A stretch of DNA of 64,000 nucleotides, taken from the NCBI GenBank assembly GCA_001695595.3, contig MBPM02000045.1:186001-250000 (forward strand), written 5' to 3'. This document shows positions 1-10,053 of this stretch, piece by piece (positions within the stretch are counted from its first letter, which is position 1; each line of letters starts with the position of its first letter). The stretch comes from Plasmopara viticola. Its lineage: Eukaryota; Oomycota; Peronosporomycetes; Peronosporales; Peronosporaceae. The position numbers and the translations under genes are program-made. A model generated the notes under the pieces. It saw only the letters and a list, made by a program, of their open reading frames with translations, made no database searches and had not been told where the DNA came from.

Positions 1-290
1 ACACGGATAAATCGGAAACAGATAGCTTACCCATAGAGGATTTACATATCGAGAGATAAATGCAGAAGATGCGGCAACAGCCACTGCATGTTGATTCCGC
101 CAAGGTAATTACGAGAGCGAATCAAGTGGCGAGCTTCTCAGCGTGCTGAGCATTGTACGTCAAACACCTAATATGTACATGTTTAAGATAGCGGGCAACG
201 ATGGCGCGGACGCGGTGCGGCTGTTAATCAATTGCACAAAAGCTAATGTGCAGTTTACCGTGCAGTGTACCATTAATGTTCGGATCTCAT
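1..290 (+). pseudogene. Decayed unidentified coding remnant (S), 3' part, A1
   Basis: This is the left-hand end of unit A1 and matches 57,914 onward in A3 and 31,138 onward in A2. In the plus strand it holds broken pieces of a protein whose best preserved motifs in the sister copies are PIEDLHIER and ARANQVASFSAC; here the frame is interrupted by stops and small indels. The same remnant lies on the 5' side of every effector copy in the window. I do not recognise the family. Confidence 0.5.
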
Positions 291-543
291 AATGATCGCG
301 TAGACATTGCTAGTTTATATAAGCGCTTTCATCGCATCGGGTGTAAATTGATACATGTTTACGTAAATGAGGCAACGACTCTAGAATCAGTCAAAAAGTG
401 CAGTTCAAATACAAACATTTTATTGAATAATCAATTTTGACCAAAGCATATTGCACGATTTGATCTTCTATGAGTTCGCACTTTTGCGAATACCCTTTTA
501 TAAGTACCTTAACATTTTTGTAGATATTTGTGACAAGACTTGG

Positions 544-1717
544 GGTCTAATTCGCAAAATGGAATGGCGTATGTGGAGTTCAGAGCAGGCATTATTGAAT
601 CACCCACGCCAGCTTGACAGGAGTCGATTGCCATCCTTTGCGAGTCAGCTCTCTCTGTCGCTGTCGGACGCACTGCATGCTCAAGGCCGATCATATACTA
701 GACGGAGTGAAAGGGTTTGCCAGACACTGAAGCGCTAGCGAACTTAATCGACCGCGCGTATGTCACTGAAGTTAGAGCCACTGTTCATGATATCTGCAGT
801 CGGGCACAGCATCTAACCTTGATGCTGGTGGTGCACCATGAAGTGAAAATGGGCGTCATGGACTAATAAGGAAGGAGGATTTTGTTTGGTATGTCGTAAT
901 AAACAAATGGTCGTCCAAGTTGTGTCTTAAATGTCTACATAAACATTGAGGTAGTTACAATAGGGTATATCGCAGATGGAAGATCAAATCGTGCAATATG
1001 CTTTTATTAAAATCGATTATTCAATAAAATTTTTGAATTTGTGCTCCTCGCTGTACTTCTTAGAGTCATTGTCGCTGATTTTCGAAGTCAGTTGTACCAA
1101 AGACGGGGGGTAGTCACCGAATTGTGAAATCGGCAGAAGCTGCAACCGCCACATCACTGCACCACTGGATGCGGCTGCGTTTCATGAGTCTGACGCATGT
1201 CTTACTTCCCCGCAATCTGCTTTTAAATTCCGAGTTATCGTTGGTGACGTGAAGCTTCCGCTCCACTGTTGTGCGACATCTGGGTGCTCGATGACATGCC
1301 TCATCAACATGAAAAGTCCCAAAATGCCGGCATATTTATGATTAGGTGTCGATTTGTGGCTTCACGCCGAAAATTTGCCATTCAAGTTGACCCGGATCGC
1401 GTGCGGCGCGCGGCACGACGCACTTCCTCTTCCGACCCAGCAACAGCGGACAAGCCGCTCAGCTGTACTCACAAAAATGGGCAGTGCCCCGTGTGAGGCG
1501 AGTGCAAGCGTTGCGGATGCGACCACGACGGCGTCTCCGTAGCTGTCAAGATGGCGCCAGCACGGCCCATCGAAATATGTCCCCGAGAGCAAGCGGCCGA
1601 GACGATCGTGCGCGCGAGCTTGTTGTCACTGTGCATAAGCCTGAGGAGTTTCCGACACCGAGACCTGCTGATGCTTTGTTTGACCGTGTCAGCTGCTGTG
1701 CGTCGTGTTCTGGAGAC
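544..1717 (+). other. Circularly permuted insertion of NSUN2-like pseudogene DNA
   Basis: This 1,174 bp block is absent from the same place in A2 and A3, where the flanks are joined by about 45 bp instead. It consists of three pieces of the T region read in the pseudogene's coding direction. Piece 544-615 matches the reverse of 44,317-44,394. Piece 616-740 matches the reverse of 43,110-43,232. Piece 741-1717 matches the reverse of 44,395-45,341. The two outer ends are adjacent bases in the source (44,394 and 44,395), while source ends 43,110 and 45,341 are fused inside. The order is therefore a circular permutation with one internal deletion. Recognisable methyltransferase pieces include FDRVSCCASCSGD near 1680 and a WSSEQALLNHP stretch near 575. 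It cannot encode a working protein. Confidence 0.8.
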
Positions 1718-2173
1718 TCCTTAATAGTCTATGACGCCCAATCTCAGTTCATGGTGCACCACTAGCATCAAGGCCATAACGTTAGATGTTGTGCCGACTG
1801 CAGCTAACATGAACTGTGGCTTTTCTTCAGTGACATACGTGAGGCCGATTATGTTCGATACCAAAACGATCAGTAGATAAAAAAAACAATCGATTCATAA
1901 GAAACAAAAAAATAATTGTGAGTTAGAAACATCAATGACCGCGAGTGCTGGCTGGAAACGTACTTAAACAATCGATGAACATCGATCCTTTTATGCGACT
2001 GAAATATTTTCTTGTCTCTGACTGTCCCTACAACATCCAAATACAAAAAAATGCGATTTCCCTAGCCATCATTTAAATTTAATTACCGAGATTGAGGCGT
2101 AACCTTTCTTTCAGTTACAGAAAGAGAACAAGAGCTCGTTTGAGTATTGAATACCAAAACTGTAAACAGTTGA
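1718..2173. other. Unit-A left flank, no gene seen
   Basis: AT-rich sequence shared with A2 (about 31,720-32,130) and A3 (about 58,485-58,865), and in diverged form with the left flanks of B1 and B2. No open frame, RNA gene or retroelement domain is recognisable. It may be untranslated or LTR-derived sequence of the gypsy remnant that follows, but no matching second LTR was found. Confidence 0.4.
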
Positions 2174-2527
2174 TCACCAAACAACCGCATATCTTCCAGC
2201 ACGCCTCCTCTGTGCAAGGCGATGTATGACTTTGGCACACCTAATTGCACTTTGTAGGAATTTCGTCACCTCTGCTGGCAACCTCTGACTGGAAAAGCCA
2301 ATCAAGCCGTGATGCGTTTCCTCTGCATGGTGGCAGGAAGGTCTGCTAATACATGCGCCTTTTTCTAGGCCCATAGTAGCCACCAAGATTTTCGAGTATT
2401 GCGTACCCGACGATTGTAGATAGGTGTCGATTAAATATGAATTCGTTGCGAAGGTAATGGTGATTAATCTAGATGTGCTAGCAACCCCGAGAGCACCTAC
2501 GGTGAGGACCAAGCCAATGAAGCTCAA
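2174..2527 (-). pseudogene. Unidentified ORF remnant on the gag side of the gypsy element (A1)
   Basis: A 117-codon minus-strand frame, partly conserved at protein level with A2 (32,129-32,500) and A3 (58,864-59,274). Shared motifs are LIDTYLQSSGTQYSK and, further on, SCHHAEE followed by GFSSQRL. The three copies diverge after these motifs because of frameshifts, so none is clearly a live gene. In unit B the same protein piece is on the plus strand (about 16,950-17,200), so about 230-250 bp has been inverted between A and B. It may be part of gag or an accessory retroelement protein; the family is not recognised. Confidence 0.4.
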
Positions 2528-2599
2528 GTTGGTTTTTTACGCATAAGGTAAGGAAGGCCAGAACATTTTCTTTAAACACGAAGGGGATGAGATGGTCTG

Positions 2600-5500
2600 A
2601 AGGTATCCGTGATCATGGATGATCAGGTTCGTGGGACGTTCGCACGCTCTTACTTGAAGTCCAGCCAAAACGTTGAGCAATTACCCGTAAAAAACTTCTC
2701 ATAACCCAAAGGGGACTACGGCAATGTCTCGTCTGGATATCTTCGAGATCACCAACATTCCGGTATTCTTTCTGTGAGCGAGATAAGCGCGACTGTTGTA
2801 AGTACATATATGATTGACCACTACCAAGGGGCCAGTCTCAAAAAAGCTAAGGTTTGTATACTCATGGACGGCTTAAAGGTGGCCTAAACTTGCTTTTACA
2901 GAAGTATCTAGCCGCAGAAAGACTTGCTCTTTCGAATTTCTTGGATATGCAGCTCCTCGTCGTACAGAAGTACGGTCTATTATTTAGAGCCTTCAGTGGT
3001 CTCGTAAACTTTTCACAGCCGCTGCTCTGGCTATGGTAAGAAAGGGCATCTGATCCGTGCTTGTACCAAACGGGGCAAACGAAGTGGACTTTCCGATCTT
3101 CCATGGGCTTTAAAGGCTCGCAGTCAAAAGCAGCGTCCTCAGATCCACTGAAATGCTTGTCTTTAGTAGTGATGAGGTGCCCAACTAAGGAAGAACTAAG
3201 CCCTCATGGTATGCGTGAGACTTATATAAACCATAAGAAGTGGACCTTGAGAGTTTGACAGCTCTTAAAGAAGATACAAGTAGCGCAAAGGTGCAATTTC
3301 AAATTCGAACATTTTAGGCTATAAAATTCCCTTTTGAGGCATGGCATATTACACAAATTTGCGTGCCATTAACGAATTGCAAGCAAAATAGATTGCCCAA
3401 TGTTCTTGAGTGATCCTCAATAAAGTCATGTTGATTTGACTGGATAACCTATGCATTATTATAATCAAAATGGAGCTGTTACAAGTTTCGAAAACTTAAA
3501 AATACGAAGGTCTTTTGTGTCTTTGCCATGGACAAGTACGATTTGCTCGTTTGCATGCCACGTCAAGAAAAACACGGGCCCTACGCTAATTAACGGGCCA
3601 AAGCTATAGATACCAGCTGCCTGATTCCGAGCAACATGAGTTTAGCGATTATCTCTTCGGTCCTGTTGTATGCACAAATTCTTTAAAGAAAGGCATACAC
3701 GCCCGAAGTGAATATGAGAGGTGTCAAGTTGCCGATGTTTAATGCAAGGGTAGATGTGACGACGTCTTTGAAGGCTTTTTGAGCTGGCAACTAGCTTTGC
3801 TGGCTGCACTGGATACCTTAAGACGCTGACGCTGACCTTAAAATGTAAGTAGCATAGCCACAGGTGGGTAGCAGCATAGTACCACTAGCTGTTGGAAACA
3901 AGGCTATCCAAGTCAAAAAAATAGGTCCGCAGCATAGCGTATAGCACAGTATCAAACATGGCTACCAAGCGCGTATGGCATAGCTTCGCTAGAACATGAT
4001 AGAGATGAGATCCAACTTTTGTTTTGGCTGTCATGATTGACATCGTAGCTGACAAAGGGACCTTTAGCAGTGAGATATATGACAACACACCTAGTTGTTG
4101 AGTCACAGAAGATGTGTCTTGATGCAAGGCACTGTCTACGGCTTCAAAGATACTGAGCTATTTCGAACCCAAATCTATTGGGCTTCAGCCAATCTAAAGC
4201 AGGAAATTATCGCGGAGACAGTTGTAAAGACAAAAACCCGTCTTGGGGAGAGAAATGTGTACAAAGATGTACTTGATTAGTCTTATAGGTAAAGTACTTT
4301 GTGGCTGAGCGTTTATGGTCTGAACAGTCTTGGAAAACCAGTCTTTTCATTGATGTCTATAGACCCCAGATTAAGTTTCACAGGATAGAGGAGTGGAGAA
4401 AAAAATCGACCTCATGCTGAGCATGAAGCACTATGTCATCAGCTATTGCCGCTTGAGTTATGTGAGATCGTTAATGCCTTTTTTGTCAGAAAAGGTAAGG
4501 AAAACTGTGGTGCAAGAGTCAATGCACGCATTAATAGCTTTTTGGGATCTATAGCTGAACGGAAATGGGGATTCGTTGCTGCTATAATGAGCTGCTCAGC
4601 TCAACGGTAGCGGATTGAACGCCTATTCGAACAGAACACGCGTCCTACTAACATGTTCAGAAGCACATTGCAATTGTTACCATTAAACTCGAATGAGAGA
4701 ATCTTCACAGTGGGAAGTACGCTTAGCGGCATGCGTGGATGTTACAGAGCTAATACACGGCCCCGCGACGCTGGATCGTCTTGTGACACAACTGTATTAC
4801 AGCCTTTCGCTCCAAGAAGATTATTGTATGCATAGCCGTTCTGACGCAAAATGTTGGCTCAACTAGCTCATTCAGACCAAACAAGGCAAGCTTTTGAGGT
4901 CTCGACGACCAGTAAACCTTTTACCGGCAAAGAAATTGTGGTCATGTGGCAGTTTAGATTGATTGTCTTGGCTTCTTTGGAATCAGATGTTGGGCATAGG
5001 TGAAGTAAAAGTTGATTTGTATAGATCAGCGCTTAATTTATATAAGATTTGGAAATTGGCTAGCATAGTGCTAAGTATGCGGATCGCGTAAATCCTTTTC
5101 AGTACTTCGATAGAGAATTAGTGAGATGAGTGCAACTTTCGCAAGCATAAAAAAAGACTTCGGTAGGTCCCAATCTATGGCTCGAGTCATTAAATCTTAT
5201 AAGCATCTTTTGTGACTGTTCTGACTGCACCATCGGTTTCCTGTCACTCCAACTAAATGAAGATGACAGTAAGCGAGCTGTACTGATTGTTTCTGTGCAG
5301 CTTATGTTTACCGAATGGAACTATTTATCTCTTGACTAGAAACTGCTTGCCATGAAGTAAACAATGGTAAAATCTTGAGTGCAGCTTTTAGGCTAAGAGT
5401 TGTTTGTGGTCGATTGAATCCACAAAATCCTGGAGACGGCGGTAATGAACGCCCATCTTGTCGCCAGAAATGACAAAATGGGTTAAATTCTACGCAAACT

Positions 5501-6335
5501 ATAGCTTACGTATTGAACACAATTATGGAAACTGCAATGTTTTTGCAGACACGCTTTAGCGTGGCTCAGACTAAAAGCTGATTCACAACAGCAGGATTGA
5601 AAGCTCTACAGACGCACAACTATAAATATTAATACTAATAACGACGATAGGACTCGAACCTACAACATTAGGATTATGATTCCCATGCTCTACCATTGAG
5701 CTACATCGTTTTAACACAATTTAATATATATATATATAGAAAAAAATAGATGCAAACTTATGCCTTATTTACAAGTGTTTGTTGCAGGTGAAGGTGCTAA
5801 AGCTGAGGAACTGAACCTTTGACAGCGACAATAATTGCAACGCTATAAGAGTACAAAAAAACTTGTTTTACAATCGGTCAAACAAAAAGATCCATCGCGA
5901 GTCCCTATTTTTAAATCTTAAAGGCCTGATAGATTATGTATACGTGAAGATACGTGTTGCTTTGATAAGCGGTCCTATTTTTTGGAAGCAGACGTTTTGT
6001 TTGGACGAGGATGCGAGGAGCTGTGACATCTACCAGGATGTGAAATTTGCGGTTGTGCGCTAGCTGCTTTTTAAAAGCTGTTACAACAGGCGAGCTTTAG
6101 AGGCCCGTAACGGCTCGATTTTTTCGTTGACTTGTCAAAATTTTTGGCACCATGAGCATTGTCCCGCCTCAGCAGGAGACTGCAGCTGGTACGTATTAAA
6201 GCCGGTATAGCTACTGAAAAAGTAGCAACGATTTCAACATTTATAAATATGATCTTCAGACAAATGTGGTCTCGCGGTTTACCAACGCATTTACGCAAAC
6301 GCTGCTTCACAAATTCAACGTCATACAATCTACAG
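2600..6335 (+). mobile_element. Decayed Ty3/gypsy gag-pol remnant, plus strand (A1)
   Basis: Domains appear in the normal gypsy order but are broken by stops and frameshifts. A CCHC-like zinc knuckle lies at 3023-3064 (C-S-G-Y-GKKG-H-LIRA-C), with the second cysteine replaced by Tyr. The protease-to-RT junction at 3528-3650 reads MDKYDLLVCMP then EKHGP, like the YDLVLGMPWL-x-HDP motif of gypsy elements. A reverse-transcriptase region (about 3,700-5,150) is too decayed to show its active-site motif. The end of RNase H at 5,200-5,575 includes KWVKFYANYSLRIEHNYGN then FADTL, matching the RW-F-YDF-PG-N-ADALSR block. An integrase zinc-region remnant lies at 5,990-6,330 (CDIYQDVKFA). The element is dead. 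No flanking LTRs were found. Confidence 0.7.
5640..5710 (-). tRNA. tRNA(CAU), organelle-like, inside a 119 bp insert (A1)
   Basis: The minus strand folds as a complete 71 nt cloverleaf: acceptor AACGATG/CGTCGTT, D stem GCTC/GAGC, anticodon stem TGGGA/TCCTA with loop ATCATAA (anticodon CAU), and T stem GTAGG/CCTAT with loop TTCGAGT. It sits in an AT-rich insert at 5620-5738 that is absent from the same gypsy RNaseH-integrase spacer in A2. The AT-rich flanks and bacterial-like tRNA sequence suggest a mitochondrial DNA fragment (NUMT). Whether it reads Met or lysidine-Ile cannot be told. No run of T is seen directly downstream, so transcription by Pol III is doubtful. Confidence 0.8.
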
Positions 6336-6339
6336 AAAG

Positions 6340-9300
6340 TAACATTCTTACTTGAAAAAATGCGTCTTTGGAATTTGCTGTTTTTAGCCGACTTTCAGCA
6401 GATTCAGTTAGTTGTTTTTGTAAGGAAATTGGCCTCAAGTTAGAAGTTTTCCTTTCAACTTTCAATAATTTCCTGCCTCTAGGAGCTGGCAAAATTCGAG
6501 GGCATTTATTGCAAAACATGTTGGCACCGTAAATATGGAAACCATGCATATCTAACCATAAATAGCTTATTTCCCTACAAATTTGTAGCATCTCAGCACA
6601 CATATTGTACTGTGAGCCTTCGAGTACACGTTGTGTCTTTCTGTCTGATCATAATGACAGTCAATGAACCAGCTCTCAAATACGTTCGAGCTCCACTGCT
6701 CTCACTAAGAATTTCACGCACTACGTGACTATTCTCCAGTTGACTGGTGAGCCAAAAAACATGATCAACATTCATGATGATTTTTAAGAGCACGAGGAGC
6801 AGTGACACTGGAATTAAGTTTGATTCGTTTTGTTTCTACGAACAGACTATAAATTCGTGACCAACGAAGCTGATGTGATCGAGTTAAAAGATACGATGGG
6901 ACCGTAATGGTTTTCGCAGCTGCGGCCTTGGTTTATGCTCACCATGAGCTACGTGCAGCCCAAAGGGTTAGCCTGATAGCTCCGCAAAAAAAGTTCTATT
7001 TGATATCATTTAGCGGCTTGGAAGAGTGAAGGCTAGTTTCCGGCACTGAATGCTGTACGCGTCGTACTTGCGCCTCATAAATTGTCTTGGAATGGAAAGG
7101 GTTTTGAGTGTCATTTACAAAAGCACTGAAGCTATACTCGCTACTCTCACGTTGCGTCAGCTTAAACAAAGTCGACGGACAATTGGAGAGGTACGTTTGG
7201 CATAATCTTGATTGGCCAAAACTTCTCATTGACTGCCAGTATACTCCTCAATTTGCGACACATAATTCGCAACGTCATGTTTCCGTGAGCACTGCTGGAG
7301 GCGGGATCTTTAGTAGCGATCACCAGGAACCTCGAGATGAACTCAAATAAATCCAGGCATCTTAAGTGGCGTGTTTCTCCGTAGACGCTGGTCACTATGG
7401 TTGAAAGTATTTATAATGTAAAGGCAATCTCACTTAAGTTAGTCCTTGTACTCATAAAAATCTCTGGTTAGGGATTTTCCCTTCCCTTCACAGATAAAAA
7501 TTTGATCTTGGCGACTGTGTCGCGCGAGAATACCTTTTACGAAATAGTGGCGGTTATAATCTTAATGAAGGAGAGAAGAAGGACGATGTTCCTCCATTAT
7601 GTGGCGCACTGCGTACTCTTTGCTATGATATTACTCGCGATCGATATCCGCCGGATGCGGCCCAGGAGCTAATAAATCGTAACGCCGATCCTTTGAACTG
7701 TTTTAGCCAATACAGGCACTGGACGCCCTCCCTAGCTTCGAGATCACGAGGGCTATCCAGCCTTATTTTCAAGCCAGTTGCATCTACTCGCGAGTAAATT
7801 TCGACTCGAGCTCATTTAAGACAAAGACTGTGATCATCCGTGCTCAGAATTAGTTTTCTGCTCAGCCGATGATTTGGCCTTCTGCAGCTGTGCTCGCAAA
7901 TGACCCGGTTCTCACGCTTGCGTGTTTACCGGTCCCGAGTTATAATATGGCATAAAGCGTTTTAACAGAAGTCCAATTGTGCTCGCATCCAATTAGAAGC
8001 ATCAAACATGTATGTTAGCTACAACTGCAATTATCCAATCAAGAGCAGGCACATTTTTGTTTAAAAGCATCTGTAACGAGATTTGTAGATAGGTTTTTAT
8101 TCCTGGCAGATATCTTTTTTATCCGCCATTCTATCGTGCGCATGTCTTAAGAAGTCCCCAATTTGTTTATGATGGGATGGCTGGTTTCTGTAAGCCGCTC
8201 GGCAATTTCGTTCAGAGCCACAACCTGTTGGTGTTAATGGATCAGGGAGGTAAGCTAGCCCATTCATGCAGGAAAACATCCAAGATTATCAGCACAGTAC
8301 TACCTAGATCTATTTATGAGAGCTACGCACATGTCATCTCGCGCGTATGCGCCACTAATTATATTTGATCCTGACGAGGTCGCAATTGTGACATGAGCTT
8401 GCTCACCGACTGGGCAACGCCATATTGCACTGGCAAAGGCATTTCATTCTCTTGGTTTGTACTTGAAGTCAATTTCTACTATGGACATCTCGTCGAGCTT
8501 AGATAGAGCATTATTTTAAGGTATAGTTCTAGGCTTTTCTAGCCATCAGCCATACCGTTCACTCCATTATAGCCGTGCACTATCTTCAATCACCCACGTG
8601 TCTCCTATGAAGCTTCTCCATCGAAGAAGAGACGGCCCCAGCTGCTCGATAAGCGCCATACGCTGCCATTCTTACATTAAAGAAATCCATGGGCTCGAAG
8701 AGATCTACTTGTCGTATTTGCAATGTCACGGTCAGGTATTGAAGCATCGACGTCTTACCTGTACATTTCAACCTACATAGAGATCGTTCAAGACTTAACA
8801 TTAAGGATGATTATATGACTACTATTTTTTTCATATACGTTGCAACACGTCTTTGCGAAAAGGTTGATGTACAATAACTGCTTGGTCCCACAAAAAATAT
8901 TCTTTTTTGTACACATATATCTTGAAACGGTTCGAGTGACAGAAGCTCACTTTATTTGCTCTTTACAAATTATGGGCAGACAGTCCTTACCTATAGGACA
9001 GTGTCAATGAAAAACTAGCAGCGAAAACTTGAATCGAAATCGAACAATGCTTATTTTTCTGCACAACTCTTTTCATTGCAAATGGAGTAAAATTTTGGAG
9101 CAGATACAATAACATCCAGGCGAAAGATTATCTCGCAAGTTTTGAGGAACCTTTGAGGTACGCGCGCATTTGGAGTAGTAAATGGTAAACCTGTGTGTAC
9201 CAAGATCAAAGTAAGAGTCTGAATACGCGCAACGTATGATACAGATATCACTGATCGTCTGTATTCGTCAAGATCATGACTTGATAGCTTTTACAATTTG

Positions 9301-9660
9301 ATGGATATTGAACTCATTCTAGGAACAAGACGCAAAAGAGTGCGGCAATGAATTCATACAAGTCAAAATTTGTGTCTGCAAGTATGCTTGTAGAAGATTA
9401 AATTCTTGAAAAATCAAAAGCTTGAGTTGGAGCAACGTTGTTGCAGGTAGCTTCGGTGGATTGAGGTGCTACGCAAAGGAGAATAGAAAATCTGTGAATT
9501 GACTGCGGGACACTAAGGCCCCGTTTAAATGGATCTCCACAACACAGGTAGAAGTGAAGCGTGATGAGCTCGTATGCGATGCCAAGACAGACTCTGTTAT
9601 TAGGCTGATACTGCAGCACATTTGATGTGACTTGATACAAATTCTCCATTTATAAACGTG
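6340..9660 (-). mobile_element. Decayed Ty3/gypsy pol remnant, minus strand (A1)
   Basis: Read on the minus strand, this is the 3' half of a second gypsy pol facing the plus-strand remnant. The RNase H end and linker lie at about 8,200-8,540: an FKYKPRxQNAFASAIWR-like block corresponds to YRPG-N-ADALSRR, followed by a SGAYARDDMCVAL-like block typical of oomycete gypsy linkers. A linker or zinc-region piece lies at about 7,500-7,890 (DSPRDLEAR). The integrase core remnant is at about 6,590-7,400 and contains DQTER (near 6,640), the DGQTERVNR motif. The piece 8,586-9,650 probably corresponds to RT. Many stops are present. Two gypsy fragments thus meet tail to tail at about 6,335. Confidence 0.6.
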
Positions 9661-10053
9661 CACTTCATTGTCCGTGGTGCCACATGCTGTCTTTGATAAT
9701 GTCCCCGTACTATTGTTCAGTAAAATAGATCCGTGTGGTAATAAATTTAACAGTCAGCTATAACGCAAAAGTTATAATTGGAATGGTAAACTGAAGGCTA
9801 GTTTGGCAGTTAGCGTACAGTATTCTAGCTGAGGCTAAAGTATGCTTTTTCAACAAATGGTAATTTGTGTTAGTTACGACGGTGTGGAGCACGCCATTCT
9901 GTCTTGGCAACGTACTTGTGACTTTGTGGCTAAACCTGTACGCCAACGTATTGGGTGAAGATCACAAAAAGGGTAAATGCGACAAGATTCTCCCAAACTC
10001 GTCATTATCACTCATTATCGGACTGACTGGCTCGCACCGTGCGTAGATCAAGA
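9661..10053. other. Downstream flank of the A1 effector, no gene seen
   Basis: AT-rich sequence between the gypsy remnant and the effector stop codon, shared with A2 at about 39,560-39,986. Short minus-strand frames exist but are not conserved between the copies. No clear terminator or polyadenylation motif was identified. Confidence 0.35.

Noticed and set aside
544..1717. Simple inverted duplication of the T region
   Set aside because: A plain inverted copy would keep the source order. Here the order is permuted and the outer ends are adjacent source bases.
5640..5710. A working nuclear tRNA gene
   Set aside because: It has a good cloverleaf and B-box-like sequence, but lies in an AT-rich insert inside a dead element, lacks a T-run terminator, and is missing from A2.
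5718..5738. (TA)n tracts here and near 47,455 and 55,310 as functional sites
   Set aside because: Simple AT microsatellites that differ between copies; nothing points to a role.
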